The notes beneath the pieces are model-generated. The model worked only from the letters and a program-made list of their open reading frames with translations. It had not been told where the DNA came from and did no database searches. Below, piece by piece: positions 1 to 11,955 of a stretch of DNA of 64,000 bases. The DNA lies in NCBI RefSeq assembly GCF_000801105.2, contig NC_079515.1:3968001-4032000 (forward strand), written 5' to 3'. A program made the translations under genes and the position numbers. Source of the DNA: Raphanus sativus. Taxonomy: Eukaryota; Streptophyta; Magnoliopsida; Brassicales; Brassicaceae. The stretch's first letter is position 1. The number at the start of each line of letters is the position of its first letter.

Positions 1-714
1 TATTTATTTTTTGACACCAAATATCGATGATTTAGATTGACTTAGAAATCCAACCACAGCTTTTACTTATTCAATTAGTGATTTTAATGTTTTGTAAATT
101 TGAATTAGTACGTATATAGGTTGAAAATTATGTCGTTATCCAATTAACAATTTGAATACATATTAAGATATTTTTATTGTAAGATAAAGACATGCTATAA
201 TATATGCTTACATTTTAGAGTTTCAGATTTGAACTTGGAGATGATCAACAATGTTCTAAAAGATGATCGAAACATAACATGTAGCTTGGGTGTGATTGGA
301 AACCTTTTTACATAGCACATTTTACCATGAGCACAGAGTATCAGTTGGGCTTTGGGTAATTATGGGCTTGATTAAAGTTTGTTTTCGGATATTTGTTTCA
401 GTATAGAGAATGGTAGCACTAGCAGTTCTTCTAACTGTTGTCAATTACAGAACTAATGGTATTACATCTCATTGTCCCTACACAAGCTCTCTGCAATCAT
501 TCCGCCTGACATCTCATATAAAGCTCAGATAACAAGTTTCATAAAATTATATGAAAAAAAAACAAAATCTCAACATAGATAAGAGACCTTAGTAAATCAC
601 ATGACACATTACATTTGATGGAACACATCAGTTTTTCTTATTTGAATAATAATACTCAAACAGTTGCTACTCTCTCTCTCTCACTTAACTTCTTGAAATC
701 CCTTTCTGGATCTC

Positions 715-783
<69 letters not shown>

Positions 784-906
784 ATGCTTTAAAACTAAAG
801 AGGTTAAAGAAACAACAACAAACAAAAAAAAAAGAGAAGAAAAAGGTTGACTAATAATATATCATTAAGACATGAGAACCAGAGTCTGTGGGAGGTGTTT
901 TCATCA
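1..906. other. Intergenic, 3' flank of AL2
   Basis: I see no supported gene here. The sequence is AT-rich and includes the likely 3' UTR side of the minus-strand Alfin-like gene. The only structured element is a long GA microsatellite at about 718-777, listed separately. The apparent open frame across it (poly Glu-Arg) is a product of the dinucleotide repeat and not a gene. Confidence 0.6.
715..778. repeat. (GA)n microsatellite, about 30 units
   Basis: An almost perfect run of GA dinucleotides of about 60 bp, preceded by a short CT run at 669-680, so a CT/GA hairpin is possible. It lies about 130 bp beyond the AL2 stop codon, within or near its 3' UTR. Confidence 0.95.
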
Positions 907-2668
907 TCACTGTCTTCCTTTCTTTGCACAGCAAGGCGGGCATTTATACTGCTTGATGCTCTCTGCTTTGGTGGGAGTGATCTTCACGCATTTTCCGTGG
1001 TACCAACGCTCGCAAACATCACAGCAAATCCAGAACTCATCTTGTGTGTAGTTGCCTCCACAGATTCCACAGAGAGTGTCTCCATGCTCGTCTTCTTCTT
1101 CTTCTTCATCTTCATCTTCATCCTCGTAGCTCCCTTCCATCAGTTTCGGTGTTGTGCTCTTTGGCTGCCCTTCTATTGATCTCTGGCAACAAACCCCATT
1201 TTTATGTATTTTTTTTAAGAATAGGAACACAAGAAGAATCTACAAATCAAAACCCTTTTTAGTGTACCTTAGTGCCGTTTCTGGATTTACTTCCGGAATC
1301 GGTGCTTGGCTTGTTGTCTTTGATGGGTTTCCTACCAGTCACTACATCGAAGAGAGTTGGGAGATCGTTGATCAGACTGAACAGCCGCTTCCTGCAAAAT
1401 TTAAAATATGAGTTTTATGAACATAAAACAGAGATAGCTACAACTTTGCTTAGAAAAACAAAAAAAAAGATCAAGATTATTCATATTAGTATGTACCAAT
1501 TGTGAGTTTCTATGTGATGTTTTATAGCAACATATGTTTCAAACAATGTAGGTTTAAGAATATCCATCCTCAAAAATAAAGTCTACAACTTGCTTTCTAC
1601 TAGTCCAATAAAAGATAAGATGACTTATCATTGATAAGAGACATGTCCATGTATAATAAACTAGTGGTGGCTGACTGGCTGGTGAGCTATAAAAGCAAAG
1701 TCTAGCTTTCATTAAATGCCAAAACTAGCTTCCCTCTGAAAGAAGAAGAAGAAGAAGAAGTGGAAAAGACAATAACCAAAACAAGAATTTTTATTTTAAA
1801 GTCGAAATATATAACAATGAAATGATCTCTCACTGGTACTAATGAAAGAGCCATTTTTTGGTCTATAGACGTCTTGATTGTTGTTTTACTGTAAAACAAC
1901 AATCAAGACGTCTATAGATATGAGTCAAGTCACATGAAAAAAGATATAGCCTAATAAACTGTAAAACACACACATCAAAGACAATCTCATTCGGTACAAA
2001 CTCAATGATCATAACAAAAGTTTCGGTTTTGCTTAAGACTATACTTGTAACAGATTCAATACAGGGGGCTACAGAAACATAACAAGAAGAAAATAAGAGG
2101 TGGTTTGGTTTCATGTAAGAAGAAGAAGAAGAAAAACCTGTCGTTGCGATTAAGGCGAGCACCAAAGTAGAAAGAAACAGAGAGCAACCAACAATCACTA
2201 TGAACAGCAACGAGAGAGAGCCAGTCTTTCCTCTGCATACCGTCCCTAGCGAAATTGATACCGAGCGCAGGCTCAGGCAGCTCCGGTGGAACTTCCTCCG
2301 CCGGCAGATTCACTTCCCACGACTCGTTCGGGTGTCCGTACAAACAAAGATTCTCCTTTTCTATACACACAATTCGAGAATAAGAAGAAAAAAAAAAGTT
2401 TAAACCTTTATTGAGCTGAATGATAGAGCTAACTTTACCCGGATCGCATTGAGAGTAGAAATCATCAACATCTGGCAACAACAACAAAAAAAAAAAGAAA
2501 TTCAAACAAGTTAAAGGAAAATCCGAAGAAATCTAGGAACTTCCGAGAGAGAAAGAGAGTTTGGGATGAGAGACCTTTAGTAAGAGCACGAAGGAGAGCG
2601 GAGCGACGAGAGTTGTAATCCTTGAAGATCTCTTCTACGGTGCGAGGGTTTGAGGAAACGGCCGCCAT
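907..2668 (-). CDS. AL2: Alfin-like PHD-finger protein
   Basis: Five exons on the minus strand (2668-2575, 2471-2439, 2360-2138, 1391-1268, 1182-907) join in frame with GT-AG introns to give 249 residues, the usual Alfin-like length. The Alfin N-terminal domain covers about residues 5-135 (it opens [13 protein letters not shown]). An acidic Glu/Asp linker follows at about 178-190. A C-terminal PHD finger (first cysteines C196 and C199, then [14 protein letters not shown]) ends in the typical CCAKKGRQ. Family members are nuclear and bind histone H3 trimethylated at K4; they act in seed germination and stress-gene control. The AL1/AL2 subtype fits the sequence, and the neighbouring GDSL and ELP4 genes point to AL2 (At3g11200). 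The large third intron (1392-2137) carries a perfect palindrome. Confidence 0.93.
1862..1918. repeat. Perfect 57 bp palindrome in AL2 intron 3
   Basis: Arms 1862-1889 and 1891-1918 are exact reverse complements (28 bp each) around a single central T at 1890. The outer ends themselves contain the self-complementary GTCTATAGAC. No flanking target duplication is evident. It sits inside the intron between AL2 exons 3 and 4, so the transcript could fold into a long hairpin. Confidence 0.95.
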
Positions 2669-2983
2669 AGCTCTCTTTACAGAGAGAGAAACGGTATTAG
2701 ATCAGTTGCTAGTGGAGGAAGATCGAGGTCGACATCAATTGTTTCTGATTCGTTCGGACAAGGAGAGAGAAAATAGAGAGTTTCGAAAGAGATGAAGAAG
2801 AGAGAGAGGAAAAAAGTTTCTTAATTTTTGGGGAGTTAGGTTGCGTCAGCGAAAAGGTTTGGGTAATTGAAGAAGAAGACCGTCGCTTTAGGTAAAAGGC
2901 TTCTTTTTAACTGAGATACCCTTATTGGGCCCGTATTTTCAACGGTTTCAAGTTTAGGCCCAAAATAATCGAATTAGACTCTC

Positions 2984-3029
<46 letters not shown>

Positions 3030-3567
3030 GACTCTCGAGTTGTGTAAAACTTGCGAATAAAATCGTTTTTTTTTTTGTTTTCTGTATATTTCTATTGGAT
3101 TATTAGTAGTTAAGTAATGTATGTATTTTCGACAAAAAAAAAAGTAATGTATGTATTTCAGAAAAAAAGAGAGAACTTTTATGTCAATTATATGAATAGT
3201 TTTCTACTATTTTCAAATATAAATGTTATACAAGTGATAAGAGTGGTGGTTAGTCAACATAAAGACGTCTACCAAGTACCTTTTGACCATGTAATGGAAT
3301 TTCAACTTTGTAGACTTTTTCTTGTGAAGTGAAACTTAAGATATGTAGAGAAGGAAAAGCAATCCAATGTAGATTATTAAAGACTAAGGAAGAAACTATC
3401 CAAGCACAAGCTTCGAGTCTTTGATTCCTATCAGTAGTTCTTGGAGAAAGAAAAAATAATAATAACGTTTCAGAAAACAAAAACAAAGCAACGGTACGAC
3501 ATTTTAGAATCGAAAATGGCCAAGGCAAAAACAACACATTCTATAAAGGTCTTGTTGTTGTAAATGT
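2669..3567. other. AL2 promoter / 3' flank of GDSL gene
   Basis: The stretch holds the AL2 5' UTR and promoter side, with GA-rich purine tracts near 2690-2880, and the 3' flank of the next gene. A poly-T tract of about 36 bp lies at 2988-3023, flanked on both sides by the same 13 bp ATTAGACTCTCGA (2974-2986 and 3028-3040). This suggests insertion of a poly-A tail or a slippage event. No coding region is supported. Confidence 0.6.
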
Positions 3568-5585
3568 TTAGTCCCATTGTTGTTCCCAGAAGTAGGTCCA
3601 CTCTGAAGAGTTGACGGTGTTTTTGCCATCAGCTGAAACAAGATCATAAGGTGAGTCCTCAGAGAATTCAGTTGGCATCGATTTCCAGTGAAGCGACGGT
3701 GTCCATTCCGCTTCTTTCACCACTCTCAGTATCTCTGCAGCCACCAGTTTGCTTCCTTGCGCTGACAAATGAATCCCATCTCTGTTAACCAAAAAACATT
3801 AATTTTAGTTTAATCAAAAAAATTCTCTAATTAATATGTTTTCAGAGCAAAAAAAAAAAGGTTGTTAGGGATGGATGCTGAATATACTTACGTGAAGCAA
3901 ACGGTTTCCCAGTCATCTGATTTCTGAAGAGTGGAGAAGAGATCAACTACTTGTAAACCTAGCTCTTGGCACAGCTCCACGCAAGCGTCTGAATAAGTCT
4001 TGCAGAGCTCGTTTGTGCGGATCACCTCGCTCAAGTATGGGCTTTGTGACAGCAAAAAGAAGATGTAAGTCAGGACTCAGGAGCAAGCAACATATAGATG
4101 GTGGAAAATAAAGGGAAGGGAAGTTACCTTTGGTTCTGACGAAGTTTGCCCTCGTCCACTGGAGGGCAGCTTAGAAATATGATACGTGTTGAGTCCGAAA
4201 GGCTCTGATAAAAACACAACATAGAATGGAAGATAAGGCTTTAGTCCAAATCTTCATAGGAAAGAAATAACCACTTGAAAAAAGACATTTAAACATAGAT
4301 GAAAAGATTAAGAATGCAAGGAAGTAACCTGAAGATGAAGAGCGATGTTCTTCATGTTGTCAACGTATTCGGTAAGTGGAACGTGAGGTCCTAGACCAGA
4401 AGGGTGAGGCGCCATTGAGTCGTTTCCTCCAAAATAGACAACTACCAGAGAAGGTTGTACCTCAGCATCCTGCATTTATTTTTCAAGTTACATACACACA
4501 TATTAAAAAAACATTTAGTTTACCTATTTCTCAAATAAAATATCATTATCTACACATGTAACTATATTTCAAACAATAATATAATAAATTTAAAAATATT
4601 GTTAATTAATTTTGATTAAAATTCTAAAAAACACTTATTTTGAATCAGAAATTTTACTTTACAACTACAAATAAACTGAAATGGATAGAGTATATACTAT
4701 GAGTCCATGAGTGCCATTTTCAGGCAACTATGTGGAAGAATAGTTCTTTACAAACTTACTCTTCCTACTTAAGCTATTATTTATATTAGATAAAACGCGA
4801 ACAGGGCAAACAAGAGACATCCCGGAGAATAGACACACTTGTATGATCCTTCTGAGAATGTTTTATGGAAACTTTTGAACTAAGAAATGTTTCCAGGTAG
4901 ATAAGTTTAAGTGAACATCCTATAATCCATCACAGTCTAGTGTATAAAGAAAGCTAATGATCCAAAAGAATCTATACAATTCACAAGAGAGAAGTACCTT
5001 GGGAAACACTTGGTCCACAACTTCCAAAGCACGAGTTGAGTTCCACCCATAATATCCTCGCAGAATGATGTCGGCCTATTATTACACGTTAGTTCACCTT
5101 AGATTAAAAAAAAGTCACAAAGTGCCCACATTAATAAATAAACATCTCCACAAACTGCTCAAAAACCTCACAACATTAAGTGCATTTTCTTTTGTTGTAT
5201 CATTTCCACCACATGGTAACGATTTTACTTTTCATTGATAAACATAAACTAATTCCAGAGAAAGAGAACCAAAACACCCAATGATCATCTTCCAAGAACT
5301 AATGAGTTAAATTCAGAAAACCGAAAACAAATCTCAAAGAACATAAGTAAATGATTAAGAGAAATAACAAACAGTAATTAGCAAAGAAAGAGGCGATTCA
5401 ATACTAATCACACGTATGATGAATAGCCAAAACTGTAGGTTTTCAAAGAGTGATCACACGAGAGAGCGATATACCTTACGAGCATAGACCTCGGAGAGAA
5501 TGGCACCCCAACCTCCATGGCCGAAACTCATCTGAACGATGGAGGATCCAAACAGAACGATCTGAGGCCGCGACGGTCCAACCAT
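3568..5585 (-). CDS. CPRD49: GDSL/SGNH esterase, CPRD49 type
   Basis: Six exons (5585-5475, 5075-4998, 4469-4329, 4204-4128, 4041-3892, 3781-3568) give 256 residues. The protein is a small SGNH hydrolase. The nucleophile block near the N terminus reads FGSSI (Ser15) in place of the usual GDS. The oxyanion residues are in GGWG and GGND, and the catalytic Asp187 and His190 are in DGIHLSAQG. There is no signal peptide, which fits the isoamyl acetate-hydrolase-like CPRD49 branch and not the secreted plant GDSL lipases. The natural substrate is unknown. The name comes from a drought-responsive cowpea cDNA. Adjacency to AL2 and ELP4 reproduces At3g11210. Confidence 0.9.
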
Positions 5586-6605
5586 TGTCTCTCACGCTCA
5601 AATGGCACAAACCACACGTGTCTCTCTCTCTCTTCACAGCAGCTGAAACTCGCTAGTTTTCTTCTATCCACTGCAAATGATTCCGGCCGCTAAGAGATCT
5701 ACCTCTGTATCGATCTTGCGCACTGTTTGTTATAAAGGTCCGAGTTAAATGCGCGAACGTCTTATTATATATTTATTTTTCTCTTTTTTCAAAAAACAAC
5801 AAAAACAAGAAAAATATATATACAGAGAAATAAAAAACAAACAAAACAAAAATCTAGTTATAGGCCTGTTTTTGTCTGTTAACTACAACATTCAATTAAA
5901 AAAAAAATTATTTCCTTTCCGTTTCAAATTAATCACAATTATTAATAAGACACAGTAAATCTTAGTGTTAAATGAATAGTATTTTGTGATTAACTTTTTC
6001 TATAATTTTTAACCAATCAAAATTTAATAAATTCAATTAATTTTAAAAAAATTTACAACTTATCATTATTATCTATTAAAAACCGCATTGAAAAGGTAAA
6101 AAGTATTTTTTTTAAATCATTTTTTTTTCTAAAATATTGATTAATACTATTCCTTTTCTTTCATATGTTTGAAGCTACGAAAAGCAAAATGATGTTAAAG
6201 GTTTAGTATTTTGAAATACGTTGTTTATGAATTTCTCTTGTAACATTTGGGAAGAAAAGTCAATAGAGTACAAGTAGAGAAATATTTACTGAGCAATAAT
6301 TCAAATGATATGGTTTGTTGGTTGGTAAGTAAAGGAGCACCAAATATATAGATCAACCACATTTTCGAACACTTCATTGAATGCTCCAACCCTTTATCTT
6401 CTTTATTTTATAACTCTGTAAGTATTATTTGTCGTCAAAGTTTAATGAGTATGATAATACACAAGTGAAATGATGAAATAGATTTCAGTTTTTGTTAGTC
6501 GAAAGACGAGTTGTAATGACCGAACACTATAATGGCCAGTTTCTGAAGTGAAGTTTTTTTTAAAAGGAGCTAAGAAGAAGATTACAATAAAAACAACTCA
6601 GCAAC
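5586..6605. other. Intergenic spacer, AT-rich
   Basis: The right side is the 3' flank of ELP4 and the left is the promoter of the GDSL gene. The part from about 5890 to 6160 is very AT-rich and looks like a decayed MITE, but I could not match its ends as an inverted repeat. No gene is supported. Confidence 0.5.
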
Positions 6606-8557
6606 TCAGAAATCGAGTGCTCCGGATTTGGATGATGATCCTGAGCAGCTCCCTGATGTGCCATACGATGTTCCACTTGATCCGTCTACAGGGGCTTGAT
6701 TCAGACACTCTAGAGCTAAGAATCTTCTCTTCTTCAAGCTCATCGAGAAGGTCTGTGCCTCCAGAATTACAGGCACCTGTTCCATTTAAACAATTTCCAG
6801 ACATAAACCAATGTCTTGGATAACTTGATTCGGTAGAAATTTGGACTTCATAAGACTTTTTTTGATTGGAACATGTCTGCACTGAGAAGATACCTGTGTG
6901 TTGATACGCGCCACCTTGTGTACGTTGAGGAATCCATTTATGTCCTTGTAGCCAGTGAGAAGTTTCTCCAGATCCTTGTCACCATCTGTAAAAAAAGGTG
7001 AGGGGGCACATGTCAAAAACAACTACAATAATCTAGTAAGGAAGACGGGGAGAGCATGGAAGGTGAGGGGGAACACGCCTGGGATCGCTTTGATAGAGAG
7101 TAAAGTATCCGCCATGTGCTGCAGTCTTGTTGAGGAAGACGGGGAGAGCATGGAAGGCGGGAAAGTGACAATGGCTACCGCATTTGAAACCATCAGCATA
7201 CTTTTCAGCAATCTTATGAAGGAAAGCATGTCTGATTCCTGTGTTTTGACAGAAATAATAAATCAGAAAGAAAAAAAAACAGCACGATGTTTAGAACAAC
7301 ATGACCCTGGTACAAGATACATTGTTGAATATAAAAAAAAATACGCTAGAAGTTATAGAGAGCTCTTCGACCTAATTTTACCTTGTCAGAATACTCACAC
7401 AGGGGAGAGCAGAATGACTGGATTGCGATGCGGCCAACAGATGCTATGTTACTGCTGTTTCTGTGGCAATCATCACACAGGTTCTTAAGAACAACAACTG
7501 GCAATACAATGTATATCGTCTATAAAATAGGAGCATCTAGAAAATCTAAGTCCCTCCTAATAAAGTAGCACATCTGGAAGTATCGGAGAGATGCCTAAGA
7601 AGTGAGTTTAGACATACTAACAAATTTTATGGATTTGAAACTAGAGAGAGAAGTAATATGACTATCAAATTAGAAAAGGGATGGCACACAACCTTGGAAA
7701 TTTTGATAAAAAAGTAGCGCAGTGGTCCTGAGCAACAGAAAGATCGGAAGAATCTAGCAGACTGACACAATCTATCGGCCTTCCGGCAACAAACTGCCTC
7801 TCCAAGGGCTTTCTCATATCAAAGTCATTTGAGTAATCATCTGATCCATAATTAGATTAAAAAAGAGAGTTAGCTTTCTAGTAGCTCTAGGTATACGAGA
7901 ATGACATGTATGCAATTTTATATAGCTGAACTAACTAGACTACCAATAGCATTCTTCTGGTTTTCCATATACTTCCGATACTGCCAAGCAATCCTCAAGC
8001 TCTCCCCCTACAATATAGACAACCAGTGCCCAACTTGTAACTACTTCTTCATGTCACTGCCAGAAAAGAAAAAAGACAGAACAGAGGGTATGAACAAGAA
8101 AGAAGCACCTGATCAGGGTCTGGGGCAGTAGGTTTGTCTTCTTTGGACGATCCAGGATTTGGCAAAGTACCAAGAAACCCTCTGGGATCTTTGGAAGGAC
8201 TAGCATAAAGAAGTGGTTGACTGTTAACAAGACCCTGAGACATGAAAGTTCTCAGCAGATCCATATGATGCGGTGCTTCAGGATCTTCCATCACCATCAC
8301 TAAGCTTCCCAAAGGATACCCACCACCTAATATCCCTTGGAAACAAACAAATAACAACAATCCTTTTTAGCACCAAGACCAGAGCTCTCTACTCTCATCC
8401 TCAAATGTAAGGAGAAAAACTCACTGTCGAGATCACGAATCCCGGTGGATACGAAAGTAGTGCCATTAGGACCGCATTTGAGACCAGGTGTTTGTGGTGA
8501 CGAGACAACTGATCTGTTGCGAGAGAAGCTGCTGGTACGAACGTTGGGTGCAGCCAT
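6606..8557 (-). CDS. ELP4: Elongator complex subunit 4 (ELP4/ELO1)
   Basis: Eight exons (8557-8425, 8335-8109, 8007-7944, 7840-7693, 7460-7382, 7238-7079, 6985-6894, 6776-6606) give 357 residues, close to the ~355 of Arabidopsis ELO1. The protein has the RecA-like fold of Elongator accessory subunits: a Gly-rich turn [16 protein letters not shown] near residue 50, then [10 protein letters not shown], and a C-terminal low-complexity Ser/Gly tail ending in ALDF. ELP4 forms the ELP4-5-6 ring that serves Elongator in wobble-uridine tRNA modification. Plant mutants have narrow leaves and altered auxin and ABA responses. Intron 6 (6986-7078) needs a GC donor: exon 6 ends CCCAG followed by GC, and no GT nearby keeps the frame. 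That intron also holds a copy of exon sequence. Confidence 0.92.
7036..7158. repeat. Exon-derived duplication inside ELP4
   Basis: A segment around 7039-7064 in intron 6 nearly repeats exon 6 sequence at 7131-7158, about 92 bp away. Both share GGAAGACGGGGAGAGCATGG followed by AAGG. A GGTGAGGGGG motif also occurs twice, at 6997-7006 and 7062-7071. The pattern suggests a local tandem duplication that enlarged or rebuilt this intron. Confidence 0.8.
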
Positions 8558-9053
8558 AGCAGAACGAAAGTAACAGACTACAAGGACCAAACACAAACGC
8601 TGTTACTAAAAATCCCCTCTAATGATTTCACGACAAAGTTCAATACTACTTTTGAATGCTTTTTGAGACATTCCGTCGAACACCTATCCTGCAGCAGCTT
8701 AGCCAAAGAATAAAAGAAAAGGTGAACAATCAAGTGATGTTGCTACCTTTTTCTGCAGGTTTATGAAGGAAGTCAGAATGCTTTCGCCTAGTTTCAGAAG
8801 CTCTTTGGCGTCGTCTTCGGTGAGTCAGGGCACTTCTTTCCGAGCAACTCTGCGGCGGCTTAAGACGGAGGTTTTAGAGCCTCTATTAATTTTGTAAAGA
8901 AAAAGCAAAACTAGTCCATGAGATATCAATATGGGCCGTGGCCCGTAAATCTAGCCCATCTAAAACAAGACTAAACTGGTCTGTCATCTCTAAAATGGCA
9001 GTACCAAATATTTTGCCATGAATGTTAAAGTGGAGAAGAGTAATAACAATTAA
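8558..9053. other. ELP4 promoter region
   Basis: Upstream of the ELP4 start, with no gene supported. The stretch is relatively GC-balanced up to about 8890, consistent with 5' UTR and promoter. It ends where the Helitron-like terminus begins. Confidence 0.5.
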
Positions 9054-9080
9054 CTAGGTGATACCCGCGCCCTGCGCGGT
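9054..9080 (-). mobile_element. Helitron-like 3' terminus
   Basis: Read on the minus strand, a 6 bp GC hairpin (CCGCGC, loop, GCGCGG at 9065-9079) is followed after about seven bases by CTAG (9057-9054) and then a T. This is the classic Helitron 3' end layout (hairpin, CTRR, insertion between A and T). The element body would extend to higher coordinates. I could not locate its 5' TC end. Confidence 0.6.
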
Positions 9081-11955
9081 TCAAGATATTTTACGAATAG
9101 TTATTTACATTATATTGAGATATGATAATTTATAATATGTAAATATTTACATTATATTATTTATTTAATACATATAATATAATAATATAATAATATAAAA
9201 ATCTTAACAAAAAGAACAATAATCCTTATTTTGTTAGTCTCTAAGATATTCTATGTATTTCTCTATTTTCTTTCTAAAAATGAATATTCTTATAATATTT
9301 TTTATCTATTTTAAAATTAATGATTTTTACTTATTAATGTTGTTAATTGATCCATTCATTGTAATTTTTATTTTCATAAAAATTTAGTATTTTTTAAACT
9401 ATATATTTTACTCCAGAAAGACAGAATACAAAACAAAATAAAATAGATATCATCTAACCATCAATTTGACTATAAATGATTAATTATGCATCCCAAAATG
9501 AGAAATGAACATTTTATCAAAGTTGTTGAAGTATTTCAAATAACTAATATTTAGGCTGTGTTACAAAAAATTAATATTTAGGTTGAACGTAAATATGTTA
9601 TCAGTATGAAAAATCTATGTAACTTTAATAATTAAATTTTGATTTTAATCTTAGGTAGATATAAAACTTTAAATACCATTTATTAAATAAAATTTTCTTC
9701 TAAATTATGAAGTAATTGCTATTATGTAAACAAAAAACTGTTTTGTTATAAATAAAAAGAAATTAGGTTTTCCATAGACATATATTTTGTTACAATTACA
9801 AAAAATTTAAAGGGCTATTTTATAAATAAAAAAATATGTCTCTATTATAAAGGAATGCTATTTTTACCTCTAAATTTTGAGGTAAATATATAATTCTTTA
9901 TTTTTAGGAAAAAAAAACAAAAATAAGTTGGAGTAGATGTTATAAATGTCATATAATTTGGTAACTTTCTGCATTCACAGAAACCAGCTCCAATAACATA
10001 TGACATAATAATATTAACAAAAAGTAATATTAGTATTTTACTCTCTTGGAACTTGAGATATAGAAAATGATCACTTACCAACCAAAAAATCAGGATCGAG
10101 GGTTCCATCTAGAATCGAAAGATAGGTCACATGTTGGAGCCTAGAGAGTTGGTTCGGGAGGTCTTCACAGTTTTGAATCCGGTGGTAGGAAAGAAACTAA
10201 TCTTATAAGGGTGGTTGGTTGTCCGGTAAGAACTGCAGGAAGGTGTCAAGGAAAAGTTTAAAAAAAATCTCGGAACATCCTTGGCCGAAGAATGGTTCAA
10301 ACTGGTGAACCAGTTCCTTTTTAATTGACGCATGGATTTTATTTCCTTGAAAAAATACTCGGTCAGAAAAAAATATTCAACACGAAAAAAAATTGTATGT
10401 AACTACATGATGGAACGGCGGACTTATCTTTGCATCCACGAAAACCATTTCTAGGATCTTTCCATCAGCCGTTGAATATTGCTTTCAGAATCTTAATTAT
10501 TTTCACCCTTGTTTTCACATAGATTTCTTTGGTTTAAATCCGAAATAAAGTTCATAGCATTCATTTTTGATGTTGCTTTTAAATATGTTTAGTTTGTGAT
10601 GGCTGTGTAAGAAGTGTGAGAAATATATATATATATATATCAATCGAGGATATAGGATTTAAGGGAGGGGCGAATTAATATCATGCTAATCAAATAACAC
10701 CTATAATTAAGCCAATAAAATGAGTAATTGATCATTCAAAATATGTATAATTTGGAAAGAACGCAGTTTATGGGATTTGACAGTCTGATTTTAAATCGAT
10801 GGTTACTAATCATATATTTATACGATCAATCTTTTACTAAACAACAAATATTTTCATCATAAATTGGAAAGAAATACTTTGACTTTCCATAAGAAATATA
10901 ACCACAAACCTAATGGAAACGTAGGTGTACTATTAAAGTAATATTGCAATCGCGTTAAATCAGACTTTTTCCGAAAATAAATTAACATTTATGAAGATCT
11001 TTCAATTACAAAGATATCGGGTCATTAAGTATATGGATTGCAAAGAGATGACTCTTTTAACATGATAGTCTCAAAGAGATTGATAGGAAAATAAAAGACA
11101 CAGTTGACTTAACAGAAGTAAAGAATAATTTTCTTACCGAGTATTGAATAATTTTCGGCGACATGCAAGCGATGGTTTCATAGTATGGACTACCTTAATT
11201 CAAACATTTTTTATTTACAAAACATTGATCAGTTTAATTATTAAATATATACACTTTTTCATTACACGCAAAAAGTGTATAGGTTCGCATAGATTATATC
11301 TTTCTAGCTGCTGCAAAATAATGTTCAGTTTTTAACATATACAAATACATATACAAATTTATTAATAGTCACTTTGTTGTTTTATTTTTATACTGTAATG
11401 ATCAATATCTTGGTCCGGTCACTAATAATTTGACGTCCATATAAAACCTTTTATACATATGTACTATATTACAAACATTCATTACAGCTGGTTCCTGTAT
11501 TATTACCATTTTCTATACAAAATATATTCAAAAATAAAAATCGAAAATTTACGAAACAACATGAAAAATAAAATATTGGACTTTAGAAAGCATGGCCAAC
11601 ATCATGATATCAACATATAGTACTATCAAAAATAAAATACGGAAGGAGATGCTTTTAGTTATTGCAATATGTGTATTTTAGGTAACCGTCACAGACTGAT
11701 TATATATGTCCGTGAACTTGCTCTTCTTTAGGTGAATAATATATGTAAAAATATAATATACGTACATTGCAATGACATGGCATAAAATGTAAATAGTCTA
11801 GGCAAGAGAGGGCTTTTATAAAAAAAGGCTGAGGTGAAATATGGTGAAGACACATAAGTAATGGCATAGTGGTTAATAACACATCAACTAAAGGTTTATT
11901 TCAAAAATGGTCTCCTCAAATAATAGAAAGGGGATATTTCTGAGAATTCTTATGT
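9081..11955. other. AT-rich gene-free block
   Basis: No gene is supported. The region probably belongs to a non-autonomous Helitron or other decayed transposons. A less AT-rich island at about 10110-10340 has an unbroken minus-strand frame of 68 codons but no recognisable motif. A short (AT)n tract lies at 10624-10640. Confidence 0.5.

Noticed and set aside
615..854. 79-codon open frame with an Arg-Glu repeat
   Set aside because: It is created entirely by the GA microsatellite; there is no codon-use or motif support.
1862..1918. microRNA precursor
   Set aside because: A fully perfect stem with a one-base loop is not a plausible plant MIRNA fold, which needs a loop and some mismatches; kept only as a structural finding.
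5890..6160. Possible Stowaway-like MITE
   Set aside because: AT-rich similarity only; I could not pair the ends as inverted repeats or find a TA duplication.
6955..7488. 177-codon plus-strand frame across ELP4
   Set aside because: It lies antisense to ELP4 exons 5-7, whose protein is clearly recognisable on the minus strand.
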